A DNA stretch of 64,000 nucleotides, taken from assembly GCA_037043455.1 (NCBI GenBank), contig JAWPHD010000002.1:1240001-1304000 (forward strand), in the 5' to 3' direction. The DNA is from Cyrtodaria siliqua (taxonomy: Eukaryota; Mollusca; Bivalvia; Adapedonta; Hiatellidae). Below, piece by piece: positions 12,451 to 23,274 of the stretch. The first letter of the stretch is position 1; every line of letters begins with the position of its first letter. Under the pieces are notes generated by a model. It saw nothing but the letters and a program-made list of their open reading frames with translations. It did not search any database and had not been told where the DNA came from. Both the position numbers and the translations under genes were made by a program.

Positions 12451-13969
12451 AAAAAATGTTTGTTTCAACAAATAACACGATTTTTTGTTTATATATTTTT
12501 TTTTTTAGTTAACAACACCGATACCGCCACCTGTGGTTTTAGTCATTAAAATGTTTACACATTTTAATTTAAGCATCATTTATCTTTTATATTTATGTCC
12601 CGCCCCCGTTAGGCGAGACATGTGAATCCGCGGATTTCTTGTCTTTCTTATCGCTAACCCTTAATATTATCAAGTTTGTTCAAATGACAAAAGTCATCAG
12701 GCGAGCGATTCAGTGCTATTCGGCTCTCTTGTTTATTAGCTCTACTGGTCGAATACCATGAGAGTTCATGGATTTCCTTTTGTTTTTGAGTTACTTGGAT
12801 AAAGTTAAAAGTAGACAGGAGATTTACAGTTCTTCCTTTTGTTGTTTTACGGTCAGCTGACAGAAGTAGGAGTGTAAATCACCCGTCTACCCCGAAACGC
12901 AGCCCTGTGCCCCATTTTATGAAAAACTTAATAAAAAATCAATTTCTTAAATGCTTCACTATCAATTACACTTTTCAAATAAACGTGATTTCATTTTATT
13001 TTCTTATACATATGATATTTCTGCACTACTTGCACACATACTTGTCCGCATTGAATGCTTAGGTAAAAAAGTGAACGATTTTAAAATTTAGGACTTATCG
13101 TAAGATGTTTAATAAAACAGGGCCCTGGGGTGAATGTAATTAATTACACGTGGCATCTATCAATAAAGTTGTCCTTGTTAGGCCAAAACAAAAAAACACA
13201 AAACAATATGTTTTGTTTTCATGGAACTGACTGAACACAATTGGGGTATATAGTTTAAGGCAGGTATTTTTTATGCTCCCGGACATTTTCAGGGGCGTAT
13301 ATAGTTTCCGCCTTGTACGTCCGTCCAACCCACTTTTCTTGTCCGCTCAACTCCGTTACATTTTATCCATTTTTAATTAAACTTGTTAGGACGTATATAT
13401 AGTAGCGCATATTGTCAGGGTGTTGAACCTTGTTTAAGGAAATCACTTATATCATAGTAATGCACATATGTACAAACGTTTGTTATTGTTCTACATGTTT
13501 CCTTTCTGATACGACTTCATGCATCAGTTTCACGGACGTTCTTGTTTCAATTCTAATATTGTATAAACATCTTCCAGAATCGTTTATGATCGCTTCAGTG
13601 TTTGTTCATTACCACATTCAAAACAAATGAAACTGTTTCATGCCATGGTACGTCGTCCGTCTGTCGTTAAACTATTTATAGTTTAATGTAATCACTTTTT
13701 ATCCGTCCGTCCGTCAATAATTGTAAACAACATCTTGTTTTTTTGAGTTTTTTCATACAGGCCGAGTTTCTCTCCATATTGGCCTTGTTTTTACCATATG
13801 ATGCGTGCAGACGTGCAGTTTCCTGCAAACCACGGCAGATATTAAGTAGTTAATTAATAATGTATAATATAAACACGGTGGGAGCTTTCAAAAAGTCTAG
13901 CTTCGAGCTCAAGTTTTCCAATATTTACTTTATTACTATTAGCATTTAGCGCAAAGAGAGAAAGTTATT
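12451..13969. other. No gene; repeat-like patch at about 12595-12740
   Basis: A block from about 12595 (GTCCCGCCCCCGTTAGGCGA) to CTATTCGGCTCTCTTGTTT near 12735 has the end style of the window's long repeats. The rest is AT-rich with short, unconvincing frames. Confidence 0.4.
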
Positions 13970-14168
13970 TCCCCCCCCCCCCCCTCCCCCCCTCCCCCCC
14001 CCCCCCCCTAAAACGCATAGTTTATTTGTAAAATCCGCCCCATTTTCCTAAATGTTTAAGTGTAGGAGATCGGCTCCCCCCCCCCCCCCCCCCCCCCCCC
14101 TAAAACGCATAGTTTATTTGTCAAATCCGCCCCATTTTCCTAAATGTTTAAGTGTAGGAGATCGGCTC
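13970..14168 (+). repeat. Poly-C tracts and a tandem duplication of about 92 bp
   Basis: Two C-runs (about 13972-14008 and 14077-14100) are each followed by the same roughly 68-base segment, beginning TAAAACGCATAGTTTATTTG and ending GGAGATCGGCTC. The second C-run is a clean homopolymer, so its length may be unreliable in the assembly. Confidence 0.9.
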
Positions 14169-14369
14169 GAAACAAAACATTTCGGAACGGGCCCGATTAT
14201 ACTAAACAACATTCATCAATACTTTAATGGATTGAAGTACTGAACATTTTGTTCTCTTTGCGCCACAAAGATGCGCACGTTAATAAATAAAGAAAAGCTT
14301 TGAATCGGAATGATTTTTTCCTGTTTTCGCAACATTCCTCGCCCCTTTTACTTATTCAAAGTCGTCATT

Positions 14370-14449
14370 TCAAAATACAGTTGATATGTTGGTCATTTTG
14401 AGCGTCGTATCATCCAGAACTCCAGCTTTGTGTAGTAGGAACATTCTCC
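14370..14449 (-). CDS. Possible terminal exon of the Ly6-like gene
   Basis: On the minus strand a good acceptor (TTTATTTTACAG) precedes a segment whose first two bases complete the codon left open by the exon at 16582-16726. It reads 25 codons (RMFLLHKAGVLDDTTLKMTN then ISTVF) to a TGA. The phase fits and there are no internal stops. The peptide is short, lacks cysteines and resembles nothing I know. It could be a C-terminal tail or chance. A LINE remnant and hairpins lie between it and the preceding exon. Confidence 0.28.
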
Positions 14450-14523
14450 CTGTAAAATAAACAGAATGAAATGTGCTTCGTATTCAAACTCGCCTTTTTA
14501 AATTCCTAGCTCAAATTACGTTG

Positions 14524-14750
14524 TTCCTGGGCAAGACACTTTCCCGTAGCCTCGTCCGTCGGATGCAGACGTAAACCGGGAGGTCCCATGTATCGGTCTA
14601 TCCTCCGAGGACGTTAAAAAACCATAGGAATCTATTCGATTATAAGAGTAGGGCACGGTTTCCGGATTCCTAGTATCCTTCCTTCTCTCTGGAGCGTCTC
14701 TAAATAACCTATACTGTGTTGATGAGCCGTTAAACAATACTCAATTCAAT
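14524..14750 (+). repeat. SINE-like repeat, 5'-truncated (copy 2)
   Basis: It starts at TTCCTGGGCAAGACACTTTC and continues through the GTATCGGTCTATCCTCCGAG block to the CAATT tail. It is flanked by a 13-base direct repeat with one mismatch: TCAAATTACGTTG at 14511-14523 and TCAAATTACATTG at 14751-14763. This is expected of target-primed insertion with 5' truncation. Confidence 0.75.
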
Positions 14751-14763
14751 TCAAATTACATTG

Positions 14764-15955
14764 GCGTTTCAAATATATTTTGGAGATTTTGATAAAATCA
14801 AAAGTATACCTGAAACATATGAAAAAGTTTGTTTTAATTGACAACTCTTGTAAATTTGACCACAGACCTAATAATTAACAGATGGATGGGAATGTGTGTA
14901 ATAGATAGGTCTTGTAAATTTGAACACAGAACTGTGAAATTTACTAGTATCTCAATTTCATCTGGCGCTGTGAGGATTTTTTTTACGAAATATTGCCTGA
15001 CTGCAATCGCACATATCATGAAGAGTTTTATTCTTGTCAAAAATGTCTCTTATGAAATAAATAAAAACAGACTTCTAACGGAAGTCCTGATTATAAAGGA
15101 AAATGCCAAAACTTATGATATTGATTTTAACTTAAACGAGCTTTTTAGAAAATGTCTAATTTTGAAAATAAACATACACTACTATAATCTCATTTTGCTA
15201 TGCTTTACGAATCTTTTAAATGTATTCTAGTCGAAATTAATAAATACTCATCAGGGCAGTTACAATACAGAATGTAAACGTCATTTTGTTTTTGCACAAA
15301 CTTCACACACGGTGTTTCATTGAAAGAAAGTTATTGTGGAGTGAAGAGCATATTTTACTTCATCCCAAAATAAGAAATCTCAAGCATTTTGCTTGTGCTA
15401 CGCGCACCTGGAATATAAAATTGACTTCACAGTAAAACAAAACCTATATTCATTCCAAAACAACACACTCCCATGACACAATTTCCTTTTAAAAGGAACA
15501 TAAGAGAACATAACTAAACAGAACTGAAACTGAAACTTAAAAGGTTCAGACTGCCCCCGACATTTTATCTAACACACTACACCTGGAACATCCACCAGCG
15601 GGTTCGCTTTATCATCACAGAACCATATCTGACAAGCACCTTAACTCTGTCATGCATTTTATTAGAATTATCCCCCCTTTCCACTATATGTGTTTGGTTA
15701 ACACATTGAATGATGTGGTCATATTCCAATGTATTGCTTAGTCACAGAAATACAAATACAAGTAAATACAGCTATCTTTATTCTGTCAAACCATGCACAC
15801 ATATCATGACAACATGACGCCACAATAAGGATTTGAGAAAACATGAGGCTTGACACAAACTAACATACAATGGAACAAGAAAGGTAAAGTGATCTATGAG
15901 GGAGATAAAGCCTTGGGTAAATAAGATTTATTAAACGTCTCTATTTGAATTGTAA
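14764..15955. other. No supportable feature
   Basis: AT-rich. An open stretch at about 14838-15230 has no family resemblance and no good start. A block near 15331-15400 (GGAGTGAAGAGCATATTTTAC) resembles one arm of the foldback at 32982-33131 but is too degraded to call. Confidence 0.4.
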
Positions 15956-15959
15956 CATT

Positions 15960-16215
15960 ATATATATTTATCTATATATATATATTATAACTAAGCACAC
16001 TTTTATGTATTATGAAATATTTTCAGTACTTATATTCATAATGTTAGACTGTATATATTTTTCGTTTTGTAAACACTTAGTTTAATCAAGCGTTTTTTAT
16101 TTTCTGAGAAATACGGACATTCAATAATATAGTGAAATTCATCACCAACTGTTTTATTACAGAGGGTACATTTACGTATTTCTAATTTGATTCTCTTCCA
16201 ACTTCCGGTTTCTAC
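15960..16215 (-). pseudogene. LINE reverse-transcriptase C-terminal remnant
   Basis: On the minus strand the peptide contains RKCTLCNKTVGDEFHYIIEC followed by PYFSENKKRL. This is the C-x2-C ... H ... C zinc-knuckle region found after the reverse transcriptase in many L2/CR1-like LINEs. Only about 50-60 residues remain. The upstream side is cut by a hairpin repeat at 16217. It ends in a stop near 16036 with AT-rich sequence after it. It is a dead fragment in the last intron of the host gene model. Confidence 0.65.
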
Positions 16216-16216
16216 A

Positions 16217-16296
16217 GCACGGCTGGTAATCATTGGGACAAGCTCCAAACGGAGCTATACGTGGAAGTGTCCCAACATAACTCCCGTGCTAGTCAA
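16217..16296. repeat. 80-bp hairpin repeat, copy a
   Basis: The ends AGCACGGCTGGTAATCATTG and TGTCCCAACATAACTCCCG pair imperfectly. A second copy in opposite orientation lies at 16487-16566, so the two form a larger inverted pair around 190 bases of unique sequence. Confidence 0.8.
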
Positions 16297-16486
16297 AATG
16301 GTGGCAACTTGTAAACAAAGTTGAATGTGACTTGATTTTTTATTTCACTGTCTCTGGCATTAATAAAAGCATTACTCTTGAGTAATTCCGGTTTGTGAGC
16401 AAAGTAATAAAATTATAATTAATTATGTTTTTTTTAAGAAAAAATGAAAAATATATAAAGTCATACTCACCTTTGTTTACAATTAT

Positions 16487-16566
16487 CGCCATTGTGACCA
16501 GCACGGGAATTACGTTGGGACAATATCTCCGCTTGGAGTTTGTCCCAATGATTACCAGCCGTGCAC
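16487..16566. repeat. 80-bp hairpin repeat, copy b (inverted)
   Basis: Reverse-complement relative of 16217-16296, with the block TTGTCCCAATGATTACCAGC. It ends about 15 bases from the splice donor of the exon at 16582-16726. Confidence 0.8.
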
Positions 16567-16581
16567 ATGTGATATACTTAC

Positions 16582-16726
16582 GTTTAATATTATTACACGT
16601 GTCATGGTTGCACCCACTATCTCCACAACACACGTCACAGTCTATAGCATTGCTGCAATCATTTGTATTTCCAAGAGAACAACTGTCCATAAAACTAAAT
16701 ATCGACTGCATTAATAGCTTGCATTT
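16582..16726 (-). CDS. Ly6-like gene, exon encoding the C-terminal half of module 2
   Basis: Minus strand, 145 bp, acceptor TCTTTCATTTCAG and donor C|GTAAGT. It enters in phase 0 and leaves in phase 1. The reading starts KCKLLMQSIFSFMDSCSLGN and continues to CDVCCGDSGCNHDTCNN. The C-x2-CC-x4-CN-x3-C ending is the hallmark of Ly6/uPAR-type three-finger domains and matches the end of module 1 (C-x2-CC-x5-CN-x3-C). In module 1 the same region is split by an intron; here it is one exon and nine residues longer. It joins in phase to the exon at 18323-18391, giving the expected GC-x3-K-C spacing. The family is inferred from cysteine pattern only. Confidence 0.7.
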
Positions 16727-17039
16727 CTGAAATGAAAGATATTGATTTGCAAAAACTATTGCTTATTGTTTATTGAACAATAATGACTAATCGGAGGCTC
16801 GTACATATGTTGATAGAACAAAAAGCGCTTTCTCTGACGGCAAGTATTTTGTGTCTAGTTCATATTTAATATGGTATTGCCCACGAGCTTTCTAGAAGTC
16901 TACCGTGGTGAAATATTACCCATTTACAAAACACACATTACTACATAATTGCCCTCAGAGACCAACACGACAAAATCCTCGTGTAATTTCTTGTCAACCA
17001 GGCGGAAAACTCCAAACTGTTATTAATGTTAGCTAACTG

Positions 17040-17240
17040 TCATCAGTTTAAACTTAAACTTATTTTACTTCGATTACAATTAATCGCTCTCAATGGTTTC
17101 CTTGGTTAAACCAGTACTAAAAAATGTGGATTAAGTACCTTGCTCAATGATAAATAACTCTACAATGGCAAGGATCGAACCTACGGCCTCTCGATTGAGA
17201 GTCGAGTCTTTACCACTGAGCCACGCACGCCACCAATCGG
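17040..17240 (-). repeat. tRNA-derived SINE
   Basis: On the minus strand it starts GGCGTGCGTGGCTCAGTGGT, containing an A-box-like TGGCTCAGTGGTA, an anticodon-like stem CTCGA/TCGAG, and a B-box GGTTCGATCC. GAGCAAGGTACTTAATCC and an AT-rich tail follow. The acceptor stem does not pair, so it is not a working tRNA. It lies in the intron between the two module 2 exons. Confidence 0.75.
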
Positions 17241-17985
17241 TCATTGATATTCTGGTGAAACCCGCGTTTCCTTTTTTTATCACAAAGCGCTTGATTCAGG
17301 TATGTTTTTTTCCGGCAGCACAGACGCCTACAAAGTGAGCTCTTTTCCCCTGCCGTAATTCGATTCCTCTAATACTTTCTGAGATTACATCTCCCTAAAT
17401 GAACACGGTCATACGATCTCTTTCATTTCCAAGATTATCAGAAATTCAAAATACTGGATAAGTTCACTTTGTTGAGGTACGTACGCTTTAGCTGTACACA
17501 ATTCGTTTAATGTCAAGAAAGTTACGAAGCAAAACATACCCCAATCGAGTGCTTAGTTTATATATTTTGCCTGAACCCAATCAAAATTTGCCTGCCAGCG
17601 TTTATGCTGTTTTGGTCATTCTTACCTAACCCTTATAACCAGAATGGTTTTGTTTCGATGGGTTATTTTTTAAAAATATTCCAAAATTCGACTGCATAGC
17701 TACCTAACACCATCATAGAGAACAGCTCTGCAAAAAACAGCTGTGACCCTTGACATGCGGTGGGCAACAATTAGTGGTTCAACTTGTAATCCCATTGGTT
17801 TCGGGTAATTTTTCAAAAGGAGCGAGGTAGGACTACATGACTGACAGTGCTACATTATTCATACTGTGTTTGAAGTTGCCAGAAGTCAGCACTAGCTCTC
17901 ATTTTTACATTGTTGCCTATTAGGGCTTTCACACCTTAATAATAGATCAAGAAATGTCACTGTAAGAGACAAATGCCCCCCGAAG
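17241..17985. other. No recognised feature (intronic)
   Basis: Between the SINE and a tandem repeat, within the module 2 intron. No cysteine-rich exon with matching splice sites was found on the minus strand. Confidence 0.4.
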
Positions 17986-17989
17986 TGGT

Positions 17990-18290
17990 TCCTTGACATT
18001 GGAGTCACGGACCTGGATTTTGCGCGCGACACATCGTCTTGTTGTGGTGAGCACTTGTGCCAAGTTATTTGAAAATCCGTCCATGAATGTCGGAGTTAAT
18101 AACCGGACACGAAAGCACTTCTTTTTTTACTTTTGACCTCTGTGACCTTGACCTTGGAGCTACGGAGCTGGATTTTGAGCGCGACACGTCGTCTTGGTGT
18201 GGTGCCAAGTTATTTGAAAATCCGTCCAGGAATGACAGAGATATTGACCAGACACGGTGGACGGACTGATTGACGGACTACTTTATGCCA
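17990..18290 (+). repeat. Two units of a dispersed repeat, about 170 bp
   Basis: GTGCCAAGTTATTTGAAAAT and CTGGATTTTG-GCGCGACAC phrases occur twice (about 18005-18090 and 18170-18245). The unit reappears at 56185-56450. It ends with ATGCCACCCTTCGGGG, similar in style to the end at 56530. Confidence 0.75.
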
Positions 18291-18322
18291 CCCTTCGGGG
18301 AAATAACAAAACAACAACTCAC

Positions 18323-18391
18323 CAGTGTGTTTCTGCAGCCATATTGAATAAAGGGAATACCAGCATGACCTCGTGTCGAAATAAGGCAAAC
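18323..18391 (-). CDS. Ly6-like gene, middle exon of module 2
   Basis: Minus strand, exactly 69 bp, acceptor GGTTTCTTTAG and donor CTG|GTGAGT, phase 0 at both ends. It reads VCLISTRGHAGIPFIQYGCR then NTL. The exon at 41186-41254 in module 1 is also 69 bp and phase 0-0, and places cysteines at the same two positions (residues 2 and 19 of 23), with GCR shared. This length, phase and cysteine match is the strongest evidence that both modules belong to one repeated-domain gene. The first exon of module 2, which should carry the C-x2-C start, was not found upstream; it may be diverged or lost. Confidence 0.7.
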
Positions 18392-18922
18392 CTAAAGAAA
18401 CCAGATATAAATTATTGTAAATGCAATTAATACAGCACGGATTCTCCTCCGAAGATACGTTAGGATTGGGATTGGATGCGATCTGGAAGGCGGTCTGGAA
18501 GTGATTGGTGTCATTCCAAATACAAATGAAAACCGTCCTAAGGCGTATCAGTTTCATATGAACTGTGCATAGACATTAAATTTAGCAACATGTAACTTCC
18601 GGTTGAATCATGTGTTGACTGGAAAACTCGAAACCTCAGCTGTTTGTTGCCACTAAATCATAAATATTAATTTAAATGGCAATTATATTGCTAACACGTG
18701 TACATACAATTAAATCGTACGAATCATTGGACCTAAATGGACATTGAATATATAACTGAAACATACGAGGATGGTTTTATTCGGATTTGAATTGAAACCC
18801 AGAATTCTTCCAGATCGCCTCCAGTTCATTTAAAGCTAACAAAAATCACAAAGAACCATCGCTTCACACATATCTGATATTGCTTAGTTATTGCCGAATG
18901 AGCCTGCACATCGGAATCTGAA
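18392..18922. other. No recognised feature (intronic)
   Basis: Expected position for, or intron leading to, the first exon of module 2. No C-x2-C exon with fitting phase could be seen. Confidence 0.4.
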
Positions 18923-19092
18923 CTTGGTTTAAATTTGTGTACTATTGATTTTATGAATATTGAGTTCTGCTCAACCCGGGGCTAGAGGGCGTGAGCGGTA
19001 GCTAGCATATTTCACTACCGCTCATGAACAGTCTCAATCAAACCGAGACTGCATTATTTCGTATGTGTCGTTTTCGGCCATTTCCAAAGGTC
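18923..19092 (+). repeat. Duplicated segment, copy 1
   Basis: About 165 bases with GAGTTCTGCTCAACCCGGGG and CCGTCTC-free hairpins GAGCGGTAGC/ACTACCGCTC and CAGTCTC/GAGACTG. It is repeated in the same orientation about 620 bases downstream. Confidence 0.9.
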
Positions 19093-19544
19093 CATTATCA
19101 TACTCCTTTTTATAGCACAGTGGCGTTGTTTGTGCAGTGTGGCGGCAGTAAAACGTCTCCCCGCGCTTGCAATCAGTACTGTTATTCATTCGATCTTTGG
19201 AGATCGCTGAGCCCGATACTTATATTTAATTATCGGTGGTACTGTTTCATTTTTTTTGTTTTCTTACTTAATTTTCGATTCAGTGGTTCCACTAATTCAG
19301 CCGATTAAAGGCTCTGGGTATTGTTTAACCACTTATAGGATATGTTGTCTGCTTTTTAATTTAGTCTTTTGACTGTTACTTATGTTATGCAGGCTTCATA
19401 ACCGCTGCTCCCAACTAAATTCCATTGTTTTTTTTCGCTCTTCGTGTCATTTAATTTTATTAGATACTGGGACCATACGCCGTACGACATGGAGATGCGT
19501 TACACTCCATGTCCACCGCCATATGCATGCCATCTTCGGGATGG

Positions 19545-19728
19545 TTTAAATTTTTGTACTATTGATTTATAAATATTGAGTTCTGCTCAACCCGGGGCTA
19601 GAGGGCGTGAGCGGTAGCTAGCATATTTCACTTCCGCTCATGAACAGTCTCAATCAAACCGAGACTGCAATATTTCGTGTGTGTCGTTTTCGGCCATTTC
19701 CAAAGATCCATTATCATACTCTTTTTCG
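19545..19728 (+). repeat. Duplicated segment, copy 2
   Basis: A close match to 18923-19092 with a few substitutions (for example ACTTCCGCTC for ACTACCGCTC). The roughly 450 bases between the copies are unique and non-coding. Confidence 0.9.
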
Positions 19729-19795
19729 AACAAACAAAAAAGTGTCAAAAGTCGAAATCTGCATTAAAAATTGATTGATGATCAAGTGGGGTAAC

Positions 19796-19904
19796 TATTA
19801 GTTATTAGGATTCTTGACAGGGGACATGGGCTCACATGCCCTGCCTGGAAATTTCCAGGCAGGGAGTGTGAGCCCATGTTCCCTGTCAAGAATCTAGTAA
19901 CGAA
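19796..19904. repeat. Foldback element
   Basis: A nearly perfect inverted repeat centred at CTGGAAATTTCCAG (about 19850). The arms contain GATTCTTGACAGGG and ACATGGGCTCACA. There is no spacer. Confidence 0.9.
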
Positions 19905-20348
19905 TTTGTCATACTTCAAAGTTGTAACCATTTAATTAAGAAAAAAACCCAGCTCAAAACACGATTTGATTTTTATTGCGCCAATTTCCCCGTAACGTGC
20001 CTCTTACCAGACGTTGTTTACTTTCGTGACGTCATCGCTCTAACGTCGTTAAAATTGGCCGATTTTTTAATAAAATAAACGTATTTTGTCACTATGTTAA
20101 TGTTTTATTGTCTGTAAAATTGCCAAAAAAGACCACTTACGATTATTTCAGACTTTTACACACAGTGGAAAGCGCAGAAAAGCGATATGAAGGAAACAAT
20201 CGGCGGTTTCCAAAACGAATCGGCAACGTTATCGTCGCCATTTTGTTTTTGTGTATTTGAGTAACGGGGAATTCGTCCTATGTTCACGTCTTGGGCTCAT
20301 GTCTACGGCGCATTGATCAATGAAATCCTGAGAATTTTCTTTGCAGTA
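19905..20348. other. No recognised feature
   Basis: Unique sequence 5' of the gypsy element. It includes one TGACGTCA palindrome at 20027-20034. Confidence 0.4.
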
Positions 20349-20433
20349 TGACAAGATATTTGATATACTCTCTACAGCACACGTGTGTTAAGCATGACTC
20401 ACTGAGTACCGGAGCATTCTCTGTATATATGTT

Positions 20434-20639
20434 GGTGCACCCTAGAACCGGTTTAAACCCCCAGTGGCCTACTTTGCCACTGACCGTTCCAATGCGGTAG
20501 CCCTATTGTCAACCCTTTTGTGTTTGTGATGTCGTTTGCATTTATATTACTCTTGCCTTCTTGTTTGTCTGTTTGTTTCTGTGTTTTGTGGTTGACTGTC
20601 CTCCTTGAATGCTACTTTCCCTGTCCGATCTTTTTATAT
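20434..20639 (+). mobile_element. 5'-truncated retroelement tail inserted in the LTR
   Basis: It runs from GGTGCACCCTAGAACCGG to GATCTTTTTATATTTC and is absent from the 3' LTR. The same sequence forms the 3' end of the minus-strand retroelement copy at 33187-33895. I read it as a short 3'-end insertion of that retroelement. No clean target duplication is visible. Confidence 0.75.
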
Positions 20640-20699
20640 TTCTTGTCTATGTACTGCAGAGACAGTCTGTATCGTTCATAGTTTGGATTAACATGTATT

Positions 20700-21342
20700 C
20701 TAACACGACCTCTGCAATCTTTCATATACACAAAGAAGGGAGACAGCTGTATGTTATTCTACGATAAAATACAGCTGTTCCATTAATTCCCCGCGTATAT
20801 TTCATCCGTTGGAAGCGCCACGTTACATGACGTCACTTGGTAAATATACGCCACGAAGACAAACCGAACAGTAATTTTAATGAAATGTTAATTACAACAA
20901 AATTGCCATTCTCCCAAACCGTGCACCCCCCCGAAATAAACCCATCATACGCACATGTACATATAACATTAATAAGCATCTTGAACAAGGTGAGAACGTT
21001 TGACGTCATTCAGCGCAAGCTATATGACGTAAGCAATTACTTAATTGTTTGTCACGTGAAAACTAGTGTATTGAAACGCAGAACTTTTGCATACGGGGGC
21101 GCCCATTGGAACAGCCTGTAAACATATCAGCCTGATTACCTTGACCTCCGAAATAATATATAGTGCCCCAACAATAGCGTAAATTATGGGGTAATTGTTG
21201 TGTTAGAATCGAAATAATAAATACGGACCTGTATTTTATCGGTGAATAAAATACAGTTAGTCGTTCGGATGCGAGAAATTAAATCACTCGTGCTAACGCA
21301 CTCGTGATTTAATTACTACGCATCCGAACTCCTAACATTTCT
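20700..21342. mobile_element. Second insertion in the 5' LTR (about 640 bp)
   Basis: Absent from the 3' LTR. It begins CTAACACG and holds a TGTTAGAATCG block in inverse sense near 21200. It contains several hairpins, two TGACGTCA sites (20828 and 21001) and a strong palindrome at 21255-21336. No protein is recognised; an open stretch at 20837-21121 has no support. Confidence 0.65.
21255..21336. repeat. Foldback within the second LTR insertion
   Basis: The arms pair GTTCGGATGCG with CGCATCCGAAC and AATTAAATCAC with GTGATTTAATT around a centre near 21295. A smaller hairpin (CTGTATTTTAT / ATAAAATACAG) precedes it at about 21229-21256. Confidence 0.85.
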
Positions 21343-21396
21343 TAATTAAATATTAGAGCACATAGTTAATGTCTTTCTTATAGCTCATGTATAACA

Positions 21397-21410
21397 TGGT
21401 GTCAGAAGTG
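21397..21410 (+). promoter_or_regulatory. Candidate primer-binding site
   Basis: TGGTGTCAGAAGTG follows immediately after the last CA of the 5' LTR and begins with TGG, as expected for pairing with a tRNA 3' end (CCA). The tRNA was not identified. Confidence 0.7.
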
Positions 21411-21551
21411 AAACATTAATTTGGAATATTGGACACAATAATTTGGACTTGGAATTTATGTTTAATTGTTGAATTAATATATTCAAAATGGATCTGTAGG
21501 TGTTTCGTGTCCACAGATGGACTGGGATAGAGTACAAAACTTCCCCAAGCA

Positions 21552-22353
21552 TGGGACAGATTTAAACGTCACAGCGAGCTTGTATTCTCTGGACCGCTGA
21601 AAGCGAGGTCGGAAGAAGAAAATATGTCTTACCTTCTTCTCTGGGTCGGGGAAAAAGGGCGTGACGTCCATCAAACTTGGACAGATATTTCAGCGGAAGA
21701 TGCCAAAATGTTGAACACATTTTACGCGAAGTACAAGACATACGTGCAACCAAAACTAAACCTAATATTTTCCAGGTTTAAATTCAACAACATTACGCAA
21801 GGATCAGACTCTATTGAGCAATTTCTAACAAAGCTAAGGTTAACAGCGAAAGACTGTAATTTTACGGACTCGGAGGAAATGATATGCGACCGCATCGTTT
21901 TCGGCACGTCATTAGATAAATCAAGGTGAAACATTGACACTGGACAAAACCGTCCACATTGTTCAAAATTTTGAGTACTCTCAAGAACAACTAAGATCCA
22001 CGTCAGCACCTCAAAACGAAGACAGTCGGACAAATACGGTCAACACAGTCCGATCAAACGAAACAAAGGTTAGAAGTCAACCTACCGGGAGAGCAGAAGG
22101 GTTCAATGGAGGTCAGCAAGATGCTTGAAGGACTTACCAAACGAGAGACGCCAACAGAGGACATCATAATTTGCAACCGCAACCGAAAAGTAGCAACACG
22201 ATTTGTGGGAACTGTGGATACAAGCAATTCAAAAGTGACAATTGCCCAGCAAAAGGAAAACGTTGTGACAAGTGTCATACATTCAACCATTTTGCTAAAA
22301 TGTGCCAGTCAGGAACAGTTCTTGAACTTTGTTATGATTTTCAAAGCGATTCT
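21552..22353 (+). pseudogene. gag remnant with CCHC-type zinc knuckle
   Basis: The first frame (21552-21929) reads WDRFKRHSELVFSGPLKARS through LLLWVGEKGRDVHQTW, a Ty3/gypsy capsid-like region, then stops. The frame changes near 21930 and another stop lies at 22126-22128. The last part holds CGNCGYKQFKSDNCPAKGKR followed by CDKCHTFNHFAKMC, a zinc-knuckle segment. The start is unclear: the first in-frame ATG candidates near 21488 are followed by stops. Confidence 0.8.
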
Positions 22354-22391
22354 AAAGAGGATAATTATTTTAACATTCAAATGTTAGGAAC

Positions 22392-23260
22392 GACCAGGCT
22401 TTCACTGAGGTAAAGGTAGGCCCCGCTTCTTTCCCAATTGAGTTTAAGATTGATACGGGTAGTCAAGTCAATAGTATACCTAAACACTTGTTTAATAAAC
22501 TTAAGCTGTATTACCCACTTGAGAAGCCACCCCGAAAACTGTCAGACTATAATGGAGGTACATTGGAGACAATCGGTTACTGTACACTTACATGCAAACG
22601 CAATATGCAAGCACAAACATTAGGCTTCCATATTGTAGAGACTCGTTCACCAGCCATTTTAGGGTTGAAATCAAGCATGGACTTAGGCTTGCTAAAGCTT
22701 GTATACTCTTTAGACACAGACACAATACCCAAGACCGTTCTTGACAAGGCGACAGTACTTGAAGAATACGATGACCTTTTTCAAGGCATAGGTTTGTTCG
22801 CTGGGCAGTGTAAAATTCACATTAACCCAAAAGCAACCCCTATAGTACACCCACCAAGGCGTGTCCCAGTGACATTACATGACAAACTCAAAAAAGAGTT
22901 GAATCGTATGGAATCTATTGATGTTATTGAAAAGGCCACCGAACCTATTGACTGGGTTAATTCCATGGTAGTTGTTGAGAAGTCTAAGTCCGGGGAGCTC
23001 AGAATATGTCTAGACCCCAAAGACCCCAACAATGCTATCTCTAGGCCACATTATCCTATGAGAACCTTTGAAGATATATTGCCACAACTCTCAGATGCTA
23101 AGTGTTTCACAAAACTCGACGCTAAGTCAGGTTACCGGGCAATAAAACTTGATAAGGAATCATCCTTTCTAACGACTTTCAATACCCCGTTTGGTCGATA
23201 TCGTTACCTGAGACTACCGTTTGGGCTTAGTTCGAGCCAAGACGAGTTTGTAAGGAAAAT
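22392..23260 (+). pseudogene. pol part 1: aspartic protease and reverse-transcriptase fingers/palm
   Basis: The protease active site is visible as KIDTGSQVN near 22450 and its C-terminal ILGLKSS near 22660. The reverse transcriptase follows, with WVNSMVVVEKSKSGELRICL, FTKLDAKSGYRAIKLD and LPFGLSSSQDEF. Near 23250 the homology leaves this frame although the frame stays open to 23339. The next motif, IVDDIL (the YxDD-box position), is in another frame at about 23293-23310. This is evidence of a small indel inside the catalytic region. Confidence 0.9.
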
Positions 23261-23274
23261 AAACTTACGACGGT

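Larger units (their letters stand above)
20349..21396 (+). repeat. 5' LTR, split by two insertions
   Basis: Matches the 196-bp 3' LTR in three pieces (20349-20433, 20640-20699, about 21343-21396). Removing the two inserts leaves about 194 bases. Shared text includes CTCTACAGCACAC, AGCATGACTCACTGAGTACC and TAGAGCACATAG. Confidence 0.9.

Noticed and set aside
14838..15230. A 130-codon open frame
   Set aside because: Starts at TTG, has AT-driven composition and no recognisable motif or splice context.
17157..17235. A tRNA gene on the minus strand
   Set aside because: A- and B-box-like sequences and an anticodon-like stem are present, but the acceptor stem does not pair and a SINE body follows directly.
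18392..18557. Upstream open sequence on the minus strand as the missing first exon of module 2
   Set aside because: It contains CCINC but not the C-x2-C spacing, and the phase does not fit the exon at 18323-18391.
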